Shown here: positions 8,979 through 16,892 of the stretch, piece by piece
How the letters are laid out: each line of letters begins with the position of its first letter
How positions within the stretch are numbered: position 1 is the first letter of the stretch
From: Phaeodactylibacter xiamenensis
GTDB lineage: Bacteria; Bacteroidota; Bacteroidia; Chitinophagales; Saprospiraceae
Length of the DNA stretch: 58,664 nucleotides
Reading direction: 5' to 3'
Assembly (NCBI RefSeq): GCF_000759025.1
Contig: NZ_JPOS01000101.1
Location: forward strand, 1 to 58,664
The notes under the pieces: model-generated
The model's input: only the letters and a program-made list of their open reading frames with translations
Database searches by the model: none
Told to the model about the DNA's origin: nothing
Translations under genes and position numbers: made by a program

Positions 8979-10180
8979 GGCCCGGTGATTTGTTCCTTAT
9001 ACAAATCAAAAAGGTAAGGGACCGCATTGCCTACAGTTTGGTTTGGAGCGTTTGTAAGCAGAACAATACCAATGTCTTCCTCCGGCAGGAAAGCAATTTC
9101 GGCACGAAAGCCATTAACATAACCACTATGACCTACAATCCACTGATTATCAATTTCAAAAACACGCCAGCCCATCGCATAGTAACCGGCTTGCAACCCG
9201 GCCCAGTTGCGGTGCATAATGCGGGCAGCCGGTATCGGGATTGCAGGGCAAAGCACATCAGACAAGACCCGTTCAGGCAGCACATCGGGCCGGTGCCCAC
9301 TGACCGCAACCAGCCATTTTGCCATATCCCTAATGCTTGCATTCACGCCTGCAGCCCCCGGCACTTCATAAAAGTTAGGCTCCACAGCCGTCGGCGCGTA
9401 TCCTTCAGCCAGCCGGCGATGGGGCATTGCCTTATCTCCATCCTCCACAAAAGCAGCGTATCCGACCGAAGCCCTGTACATCCCTAGTGGCTCGAACAGC
9501 CATTCTCCAGCTAGTGCACTAAAGGTTTGCCCGGTTGACTGCCGAAGCATATCAGCCCCAAGATTAAAAAGAACATTCTGATAATTGTGATAACTGCCAG
9601 GAGGGTGTACTCGCTTCACCAATGGGAGAAGGCCTAAAATATTGGAATAGGAGCGCCCCATATTCAAGAGATTGGAATAGGTATGCCTTGGCATCCCGGT
9701 TGTGTGGGTTAGGAAGTGCTGCAATTCCAGATTCTCCAGCCCTTCAGCAACACCGACCGCTTTCTGGGGCGTGTAAGCGCAGTACGGAGCGGACCAGTCA
9801 ATCAGCCCTGCATCCACCAAACGACCAGCGATTGCGCCAGTCACCCCTTTTGAAAGTGAAGCGATTCTGAAAAGGGTACTGGGCAGGACTGCATCTCCAA
9901 CTTCCGCCGATTTAACGCCATGAGTGCCTATAGTCGCGACAACGCCTTCTTTTACGACTGCCCATGCCGCTCCCGGCACCCCTTCCTGCTCCAACTGCTG
10001 CCTCAATACCTTTTCGTACCCATTTAAAAAAGATTGGAATGGCTCCTTTGCTACGGCAACTCGCTTTTCAACCGAACGCACCACCATGCCCCCATCTTCT
10101 GCGACCATTGTGTCAACAGACATGAACAAACTCATCACACCTAACAGTACCCCAAAAACGGCAATCCGCTTTGATAACAT
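8975..10180 (-). CDS. Serine hydrolase, beta-lactamase class C family, exported
   Basis: A 401-residue protein with an N-terminal hydrophobic signal segment. The three class C/penicillin-binding motifs are present: SLSK (catalytic serine, near residue 110), YQN in place of YxN (near 195), and HSG (near 350) in VGHSGYVNGF. Such proteins act as periplasmic D-aminopeptidases, esterases or transpeptidase-like enzymes; true beta-lactamase activity is uncertain. It is coupled to the downstream nucleotidyltransferase by a GTGA overlap. The functional link between them is unclear. Confidence 0.85.
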   Translation of the reverse strand: MLSKRIAVFGVLLGVMSLFMSVDTMVAEDGGMVVRSVEKRVAVAKEPFQSFLNGYEKVLRQQLEQEGVPGAAWAVVKEGVVATIGTHGVKSAEVGDAVLPSTLFRIASLSKGVTGAIAGRLVDAGLIDWSAPYCAYTPQKAVGVAEGLENLELQHFLTHTTGMPRHTYSNLLNMGRSYSNILGLLPLVKRVHPPGSYHNYQNVLFNLGADMLRQSTGQTFSALAGEWLFEPLGMYRASVGYAAFVEDGDKAMPHRRLAEGYAPTAVEPNFYEVPGAAGVNASIRDMAKWLVAVSGHRPDVLPERVLSDVLCPAIPIPAARIMHRNWAGLQAGYYAMGWRVFEIDNQWIVGHSGYVNGFRAEIAFLPEEDIGIVLLTNAPNQTVGNAVPYLFDLYKEQITGP

Positions 10181-10324
10181 ATCCTCGGTTTTTCTTCCCC
10201 AACTGCAATTTTAAGGCCCATAATCGAGAATCACAAGAAACTAAAGCACTCAGGCAAAACATTGTTGCACATTAAAATAAAGGCAGCGCCTAGACTGTTT
10301 TTTCGGATTAAGCAAATTCTCTTT

Positions 10325-10353
10325 TTGTTATTGTAACCTTTTTTGTAACTTTG
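10325..10353 (+). promoter_or_regulatory. Bacteroidota-type promoter (TTG-N18-TAACTTTG)
   Basis: A TTTTTG -33 region (TTG 10325-10327) and the -7 element TAACTTTG (10346-10353) are 18 bases apart, matching the TTG/TAnnTTTG consensus. Transcription would begin near 10361, giving a leader of roughly 430 nt before the outer-membrane protein gene. Confidence 0.55.
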
Positions 10354-10360
10354 ACGTAAA

Positions 10361-10690
10361 CTTAACAGGTGCACCTGCGCGATTAATGTTACAAGTTATT
10401 GTTCTGCAATCCGCTAGTAAGTGTTCCTTGAGCTACACACATACCACATAATCGCCTATGCTTAAAGCAAAAGGTAATCCCATCCACCGATTATAAACTC
10501 GCTTATACGTATTAGATAAGCGGTATAAACATTCTGCGAAATCCTTGATTTCACCTAGGTAATTCGCATCTTCTACTTTAACAAACACTCAGGCTGAAAA
10601 GCCATGAACAACATCAAAAAAAGACACTGACAGGTAGTTACACCTGACTGTTAGTCTTTTGTCTGTTTAGGAGCTAAAAAGAGGCTAAGG
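10361..10690 (+). promoter_or_regulatory. Long 5' leader with an 8-codon ORF and hairpin
   Basis: This gene-free stretch holds a tiny ORF at 10604-10630 (MNNIKKRH, stop). An imperfect stem-loop follows (about 10622-10660, AGAC...GTCT with internal CAGGT/ACCTG) and ends in CTTTTG. The arrangement resembles an attenuation leader. The AACAAACACTC and ATGAACAACA words also occur near 683-710 and 775-790. Confidence 0.35.
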
Positions 10691-10798
10691 GTTATGTTGG
10701 GCGTTTTACCAAACAATTCCAACCCTGCCATTAAAATTAAGTCACAAACGAAAGTACTCCTTGTCCGGGCACTTAACGTGTTAGAAATGATTTGCCTC

Positions 10799-11527
10799 AT
10801 GATTAGAGCATTCTCCCTCATTAAACCAATGGTATTGCTGCTGTGCCTCACAGCGGTGGTGGAGGGGTATGGTCAGTCTGAAGCCTTACGCCTTTTCGAT
10901 ACCGGGCGGCATTCACTGGGTATTTTCACGGGTTCTACTGCGCTTATAGGCATTGACTACGCTCGCCCTGTTGGCAAAAAGACTTGGCTGAGAAGCTGTT
11001 TTAGCTACATGGACTTTGATGTCAGAGACTGGGAAACGAATTTCAATCGCTACGAGCAATATGCCTCTATCAATCTCAACGTTAGAAATTCCTCTTTGAG
11101 CCTGCTAATTGATCACGTCATTGCCCCCAAACTGAATTTACGGTTCGTAACTGGTATCGGATTGTTCCTTATGAATGATTTCAGTGGTTCCATCAAGCTG
11201 AGGGACCCTCTGAAAATCAACGATATCTACTTTGAGCCAGACGAATTGGGCTACGTATACGGAGGATTGCGTTACAACCTGAAGCTCAACCCTTACTTCG
11301 GGGTTGCGCTTGGACGCCTTACCCACCCTAACCGCCGCCTTACCGTAGGCCTTGATATCGGCACTTTTTACAAAGGCGCTCCGGAAGTCTTCATTAACGG
11401 GACGGCATTGATCCGCAATAACGAGCATAATGCTGAAATCCTGACCAATAATATGTCTGGCTACCGTTGGTTTCCAGTTTTTAATTTACGTTTTGGCTAT
11501 TCCATTGATCCTAATTATAATCCTTAA
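10799..11527 (+). CDS. Outer-membrane beta-barrel protein, unknown function
   Basis: From the ATG at 10799 the product is about 242 residues with a clear signal peptide (PMVLLLCLTAVVEGYGQ). The rest is alternating, aromatic-ended beta strands, for example GIFTGSTALIGIDYARPVG and VFNLRFGYSID at the C-terminus, which suggests a small outer-membrane barrel. The frame is open upstream to 10694, but the signal peptide argues for 10799 (or 10787). It lies 6 bp before the next lipoprotein gene, so the two are co-transcribed. No family was recognised. Confidence 0.6.
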   Translation: MIRAFSLIKPMVLLLCLTAVVEGYGQSEALRLFDTGRHSLGIFTGSTALIGIDYARPVGKKTWLRSCFSYMDFDVRDWETNFNRYEQYASINLNVRNSSLSLLIDHVIAPKLNLRFVTGIGLFLMNDFSGSIKLRDPLKINDIYFEPDELGYVYGGLRYNLKLNPYFGVALGRLTHPNRRLTVGLDIGTFYKGAPEVFINGTALIRNNEHNAEILTNNMSGYRWFPVFNLRFGYSIDPNYNP

Positions 11528-11533
11528 TTAATC

Positions 11534-13330
11534 ATGAAAAGATTACATCTACAAAAACTGAGACTGTATACCCTCCTTGCCGTTATGGCTTGGGGCGCAT
11601 TCTCTTGTACAAAGCCGGGAGACTTGCTTGAAGGTACGTTTGTCAATGTACAAACCGATCTGCTAGTCAACCCAATGACCATTCAGGTCCTCAACTACGA
11701 CGGGGGGGAAGTCCCCAGAGACATAAGCGTAACAGCCTATGGTGCAGACAAGGACCAGATTTTCACCGTGCTGGGCGAGCGCGAACTCACCCTTAGCTAC
11801 TCTAACGCCGACAAGAACGCTGCATTCCTGTCGCTGGCTGTCCGCAGAATTGTTGAATTCGACGAACAAGACCCACTCGAATTTACGCTTAAGTTTGAGG
11901 CAGAAGGGTATATGCCTTTGTTCCGCACTTTCCGACTGACTAATAATACGGACCGGAGAATGCACAACATTCGGATGTTACCGATCGGTGCAAACCTCGA
12001 TGGGCTGAACCAGGAAACGGTATCCATTCAGCAGGGCAGCAACGGCACAACTGAGCGGTATAGCGCCCGCACGCCTTCTGCCAATAACAATCAGCGGGTC
12101 AGCGTTGAGGTTGCGCCCAACACCCGCATGATGGACAGCAACGGTAAGACCATTTCCGGTAATGTCGATGCATACGTTGTGAGTTATGATTACACGAACC
12201 GAATCACGAACAAAGTGGCTCCCGCCAGCCTGTTTTCCAACAACGCACGTGCTAAAAACGGCGAAAGCTTAGGCCAGCTTAACTTTGCCCCGGTTGCGGT
12301 CTACTCCATTGATATGTACGGCGCAGAAGGAGAAGTTAAGCAGTTTGACAAGCCGGTTAAAGTGCAGGTCGAAATACCTTTCGGTACACCTCACCCTGAA
12401 ACCGGAGCTCCAATCAAGCCAGGTGACGAACTGGAGGCCTGGAGTTTCAACGAAAGCATCGGTGACTGGCAGGAAGAAGGCCGGGCATCTGTAATCAGTG
12501 AAAACGGTGGCAAGCTCATCGCTGAGTTTGAGCAGACCCACTTATCCACCTGGTTCTTTGGTGGCCGTCGCTACTGTAACCCACCAACCAAATTCTTTAT
12601 TGAGAACGTTAATCAGCCACAGAATGGCCCTCAAACGTTTTACTACGTAGAGGTTATTAACACACTTAATGGAAATATTGTAGGCACATTTAACAACACC
12701 CGCTTTTACGATGGTGAAATCATCACCCTCATCGTACCAGCCAACTTCCAGAATGCGCCTGCAGTCGTGCAGTTTGAAATCTATCAATTTGAAGGAGATG
12801 CCACACCGTTGTACACTTCTCCCTTATTCGCGCCCTGTGGCGATCAGTTGACGATCAACCTGGATGATGTGCTGGCTCCTCCTGCGGGACTGGGCACTAC
12901 CTTCTTTGTAGATGTTGCAGGCACTTGCAGCTCTACGTTCAGTAACCTGGTTGTTCGGCCGACTTTGCCTATTCAGTTCCGTCCTTCCGGAAACACCGGT
13001 TGGAATCCACTAGGCTGGCTGGATGAAGGAGAGGGCTCTACGATGGCGCTTGAAAAAGGAGAATATTACGATTTCCGAATTTCTTACCGAACACTTGAGC
13101 GTTGTGTATTTAACCTTCAGGTGCCAACCGCAGACTCCACTGTAATCATCGAAAGTTCTGTATACAACTACGGCCCTGGAATGCCCTTTATGGAAACCAT
13201 TGACGTAGACTACGTAGATACGGACAACGATGGCATAGAAGAAACTGTTTTCTTCAATTATACCAATATCAACGTACCTGATCAGGCGTGCCAGGAGTAT
13301 ATCGATTTCCTGAACGCTCCGATCAACTAA
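11534..13330 (+). CDS. Large lipoprotein of unknown function
   Basis: A 598-residue protein with a signal peptide ending in a lipobox-like FSC (near residue 25). The N-terminal third is beta-rich (carboxypeptidase-regulatory-like). It is followed by a segment with PVKVQVEIPFG and GDELEAWSFNESIGDWQEEG that resembles surface adhesin or ZU5-like modules, then a C-terminal beta domain with an acidic DYVDTDNDGIEET loop that could bind calcium. It is probably displayed on the outer membrane and works with the barrel protein encoded just upstream. No precise function can be given. Confidence 0.65.
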   Translation: MKRLHLQKLRLYTLLAVMAWGAFSCTKPGDLLEGTFVNVQTDLLVNPMTIQVLNYDGGEVPRDISVTAYGADKDQIFTVLGERELTLSYSNADKNAAFLSLAVRRIVEFDEQDPLEFTLKFEAEGYMPLFRTFRLTNNTDRRMHNIRMLPIGANLDGLNQETVSIQQGSNGTTERYSARTPSANNNQRVSVEVAPNTRMMDSNGKTISGNVDAYVVSYDYTNRITNKVAPASLFSNNARAKNGESLGQLNFAPVAVYSIDMYGAEGEVKQFDKPVKVQVEIPFGTPHPETGAPIKPGDELEAWSFNESIGDWQEEGRASVISENGGKLIAEFEQTHLSTWFFGGRRYCNPPTKFFIENVNQPQNGPQTFYYVEVINTLNGNIVGTFNNTRFYDGEIITLIVPANFQNAPAVVQFEIYQFEGDATPLYTSPLFAPCGDQLTINLDDVLAPPAGLGTTFFVDVAGTCSSTFSNLVVRPTLPIQFRPSGNTGWNPLGWLDEGEGSTMALEKGEYYDFRISYRTLERCVFNLQVPTADSTVIIESSVYNYGPGMPFMETIDVDYVDTDNDGIEETVFFNYTNINVPDQACQEYIDFLNAPIN

Positions 13331-13366
13331 GTTTTTTTCGACAGGTTTAAGTAGTATTATTCTTAG

Positions 13367-13397
13367 GTAACGCTCCGTTCATGGGCGTTACTTTTTT
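13367..13397 (+). terminator. Rho-independent terminator
   Basis: The stem GTAACGC/GCGTTAC is followed by six T and lies 37 bp after the lipoprotein stop. Confidence 0.85.
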
Positions 13398-13440
13398 ATT
13401 TCATTACTTACCCTCTTTCCTCTGAAATATTAGCACATAG

Positions 13441-13506
13441 GCCGTACAGCTTACAAACTATTTCCGCACAATTGCCGTTTTAAAGTTTGTAAATCAGTAA
13501 ATTGAA
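13441..13506 (+). promoter_or_regulatory. Conserved upstream element of the duplicated gene (copy 1)
   Basis: It contains TTACAAAC (13451-13458) and its inverse GTTTGTAA (13485-13492), followed by ATCAGTAAATTG. Much the same layout is kept before copy 2 at 16759-16824 although the surrounding DNA has diverged, which suggests a promoter or operator. Confidence 0.45.
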
Positions 13507-13576
13507 AAAGACTATGAGTGTGAGCGCCTAAACGCCAGGGCTGCCTTATCAGAAAACTGTACAAATACCTACGCCT

Positions 13577-16378
13577 ATGTCTTACCGATACTATACACAA
13601 CGCTTTCTGCTTTTATTGCTGTTTCTAACGACAGGGGCTTCCACCCTGCTTGCTACCCACAACCGGGCTGGTGAAATCAGAGTAGAACTTGTGGATGGTG
13701 ATTGCACGGGGCCAAACGGTCTGACTGTACAGGCCACTGTGATTACCTACACCAAAGCCAGTAGTATCCCTGCTGACCGGGATACGCTCACCATCTGCTG
13801 GGGAGATGGCACCTGCGAGCGGGTAGCTCGTTCCAATGGGCCAGGCAGTCCACCACAGGGTGTCATTCTGGAAAATGATACCAAGCGCAACTTTTATATT
13901 GCCACTCATACTTATCCGGCAAGGACAACCTACACGATTTCCATGACCGACCCCAACCGGAACGGGGGTATCCTGAATGTCAACTTTCCCAATTCCGATC
14001 AGGTCCGTTTTCACATACAAACAGAATATACCTTTCTCAACCCACAGGTTCAGGGCTGCAATAACTCGCCTATACTCCTGCAGCCCCCGATTGACATTGG
14101 CTGCGTAGGTCGGGTATTTACACACAACCCTAATGCCTTCGATGCCGACAATGATAGCCTGACCTATGAGTTTATCACGCCCATGCAGGATGTGAACCTC
14201 CCAGTACCCAACTATCAGGAGGTCACTGCAATCAATCCGGGGCCCAATAATCAAATTACCATTGACCGGTTTACAGGCGATATCGTATGGGATGCGCCAC
14301 AGCGGGCAGGCGAGTACAACATCGCCATTCTCATCCGCGAATACCGCAATGGGCAGCAGATCGGCTCTATCGTCCGGGACATGCAGATACTCGTAGAAGA
14401 ATGCGAAAACCTGCCTCCTGTCGTGGAGGTCCCCTTCGATGAAGTCTGCGTCATCGCCGGCAATGTCCTCGAATTTGATGTGCGGGCTACCGCACCGCTC
14501 TCCGAAGACGAACAGCTGGTCCGCCTGACCGCGCTTGGAGGCCCATTCGAAGTCACCTACGGGCCTGCGACCTTCACGCCCAACACAGAAACCTTTGAAG
14601 AAGACCCCGTTGTCAAGACCTTCCGCTGGGATGTCCCCTGCGAAGCCATCAGCGCCCAATTTTACCAGGTCGTCTTCAAAGCTACTGATAATGGCTTCGG
14701 CGACACCACCGGGCTGGCTACCCTCAAAACCGTGCGCATAAAAGTGGTGGGGCCGCCGCCCGAGGATGTGCAGGCCGAGCCGCAGTCCAACGAGGTCAAT
14801 GTCTCCTGGCAGATGCCCTACGCCTGCGAGGATACCGAAAATAACTACTTCCGCGGCTTCACCGTATGGAGGCGGGAAGGCAGCGCCAACTTTGTGCGCG
14901 ACACCTGCACCCCCGGCCTGGACGGCAGCGGGTATACCAAACTTTTTAATGTGCCCATCATGGACACAGAAGACGGAAGGTATATCTACACCGATACCGA
15001 TGTGGAGCGGGGGCGGACCTATTGCTACCGCATCCTGGCCGAGTTCGCGCTCACTACTCCGACTGGCAGCACTACCTACAACCCCGTGGAAAGCCTCGCC
15101 TCGGATTCCATCTGTGTGCAGCTCAATCGGGATATCCCGTTGATTACCAATGTGAGCGTGCTCACCACCGATACTGGCAGCGGTGAGATGGAGGTCTGCT
15201 GGTCCAAACCGGTAGCTGAGGATTTAGACACCTTGCTCAACCCCGGCCCGTACGTTTATGAAGTCCTCCGAGCCGAGGGGCAGAACCCGCCCGAGGATGC
15301 TTTCCAGCCGATTGGGATTACCTTCAGCAGCCCGACTTTCGCCGGGGCCAATGACACTTGCTTTGTCGATACTGGCCTTAATACCACTGAGCAATCCTAC
15401 AGCTATATCGTCGCTTTCTACGTCAATAACGAGAGCGAGCCGCTTGGCCTGACCAACCCGGCATCTTCCGTGTTCCTGAGCATCGAGCCAACGGACAACA
15501 CCAACATCCTGTCCTGGTCAGAAAATGTGCCCTGGAACAACTTTGAATACACGATTTTCAGAGAAAACGACAGCGGGGCCTATGATTCCCTGGCCACCGT
15601 AACGGAGCCCCCCTACCGGGACGAAGGCCTCATCAACGGCACCGAATATTGCTACTACGTCCGCTCGGCCGGCACCTATGGCATAGAGGGCATCCCCGGG
15701 CCACTGCTGAACAACTCCCAACGCAATTGCAGTATCCCCATCGATAATATTGCCCCCTGCCCTCCTACCCTCGAGGTGACAAATGGCTGTGATACCCAGA
15801 CCGACTGCTCGGATGAAGAAGCCCTTGCCAATACGCTGGATTGGGTCAACCCGATGGATATTTGCGAGGAAACCGACGATGTGGTTGGCTACCGGATTTA
15901 CTATGCCCCATTCGAAGGCAGCGACTTTGAGTTTATCGCTTCCATTGACGATTCCAGGCTCACCGTCTATGACCATAAACCAGAAATAGGCATTGCAGGC
16001 TGCTACGCCGTCACTGCGGTGGACACCTTTGCCAACGAAAGTGAATTCAGCAATATCATTTGCGTCGACAATTGCCCGTTCTACCAGCTCCCGAACGCCT
16101 TTACGCCCAACGGGGACGGCCAAAATGACATCTTCCGCCCTTACCCCTACTGCTTCATTGACCGTGTGGAATTCACCGTGTTCAACCGCTGGGGGCAAGT
16201 CGTATTCACTACCAACGACCCTGACCTCAACTGGGACGGCACTAATCTGCAGGGGCAGGCTTTGGAGGACGGCACTTACTTCTACAATTGCCGTTACTTC
16301 GAGCAACGGGTTACCGGCATTCAGCCCGGCCCGGAAATACTAAAGGGCTACATTGAACTGATTACGAATAATCGTTGA
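13577..16378 (+). CDS. Type IX-secreted multidomain protein with CHU_C sorting domain, copy 1
   Basis: A 933-residue exported protein with an N-terminal signal peptide ending near LLATHN. A PKD-like N-terminal domain (about 30-150) is followed by several beta-sandwich, fibronectin-III-like segments with paired cysteines. It ends in a type B type-IX-secretion/gliding-associated domain (about 838-930: LPNAFTPNGDGQNDIF, VFNRWGQVVF, NWDGT, DGTYFY). It should be exported by the PorSS/type IX system and be released or attached to the surface. It is the first of two tandem copies with the same length and no internal gaps. Its ligand is unknown. Confidence 0.85.
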   Translation: MSYRYYTQRFLLLLLFLTTGASTLLATHNRAGEIRVELVDGDCTGPNGLTVQATVITYTKASSIPADRDTLTICWGDGTCERVARSNGPGSPPQGVILENDTKRNFYIATHTYPARTTYTISMTDPNRNGGILNVNFPNSDQVRFHIQTEYTFLNPQVQGCNNSPILLQPPIDIGCVGRVFTHNPNAFDADNDSLTYEFITPMQDVNLPVPNYQEVTAINPGPNNQITIDRFTGDIVWDAPQRAGEYNIAILIREYRNGQQIGSIVRDMQILVEECENLPPVVEVPFDEVCVIAGNVLEFDVRATAPLSEDEQLVRLTALGGPFEVTYGPATFTPNTETFEEDPVVKTFRWDVPCEAISAQFYQVVFKATDNGFGDTTGLATLKTVRIKVVGPPPEDVQAEPQSNEVNVSWQMPYACEDTENNYFRGFTVWRREGSANFVRDTCTPGLDGSGYTKLFNVPIMDTEDGRYIYTDTDVERGRTYCYRILAEFALTTPTGSTTYNPVESLASDSICVQLNRDIPLITNVSVLTTDTGSGEMEVCWSKPVAEDLDTLLNPGPYVYEVLRAEGQNPPEDAFQPIGITFSSPTFAGANDTCFVDTGLNTTEQSYSYIVAFYVNNESEPLGLTNPASSVFLSIEPTDNTNILSWSENVPWNNFEYTIFRENDSGAYDSLATVTEPPYRDEGLINGTEYCYYVRSAGTYGIEGIPGPLLNNSQRNCSIPIDNIAPCPPTLEVTNGCDTQTDCSDEEALANTLDWVNPMDICEETDDVVGYRIYYAPFEGSDFEFIASIDDSRLTVYDHKPEIGIAGCYAVTAVDTFANESEFSNIICVDNCPFYQLPNAFTPNGDGQNDIFRPYPYCFIDRVEFTVFNRWGQVVFTTNDPDLNWDGTNLQGQALEDGTYFYNCRYFEQRVTGIQPGPEILKGYIELITNNR

Positions 16379-16403
16379 TCTTCATTATGTGAGCTAAAAA
16401 CTG

Positions 16404-16444
16404 AAGCCCCGGAGCTGCCAGACTGGCAGCCCGGGGCTTTCTCT
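16404..16444 (+). terminator. Terminator after copy 1
   Basis: The stem AAGCCCCGG/CCGGGGCTTT, with inner GCTGCCA/TGGCAGC pairing, is followed by a T-rich run. Confidence 0.85.
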
Positions 16445-16758
16445 TTCAACCGAAAATCTGGAGTACCCTCTGCTAATTTGAAAAATAGGGCCTCATTCTC
16501 CAAGAATCTTTTCCGGATACAAACGCCATGCCCCAACTGTGCCTTGCTTTTTCCACCAAGGGCTTTTTACAATCAGAGGACCGGGGCTGCCACTCTCTAA
16601 GCCCCAAGATGTTGGTTTTAATACGATCAACAATGACGGCATAGAAAAGCTAACTTTCTGTAGTCTACATGATCGTTGCTTAGGTTACATTCCGGGCACT
16701 GAGTGCTGAATTCAAGCGCTGTGCCTAATTGAGAAATGCCTCCATTATTTGGCATATA
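16445..16758. other. Spacer between tandem copies, no gene seen
   Basis: No ORF with coding character is seen; it separates the terminator of copy 1 from the conserved upstream element of copy 2. Confidence 0.5.
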
Positions 16759-16826
16759 GGCCGTAAGGTTTACAAACTATTCCTGCCTGCTACCCATTTT
16801 AAAGCTTGTAAATCAGTAAATTGCCA
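16759..16826 (+). promoter_or_regulatory. Conserved upstream element of the duplicated gene (copy 2)
   Basis: TTACAAAC (16770-16777) and GCTTGTAA (16804-16811) are followed by ATCAGTAAATTG, mirroring the element before copy 1. Confidence 0.45.
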
Positions 16827-16892
16827 GTAGCTATGATCCGGGTACCTGGTTATAGGTTATCCATCAAAAAAACTAAACAAATCCCTACGCCT

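Noticed and set aside
13625-14659. Long minus-strand open frame (344 codons) inside copy 1 of the duplicated gene, and a similar one at 17586-18710
   Set aside because: They mirror the GC-rich codon pattern of the strongly supported plus-strand genes, have no recognisable domain, and are antisense to a signal-peptide and CHU_C gene.
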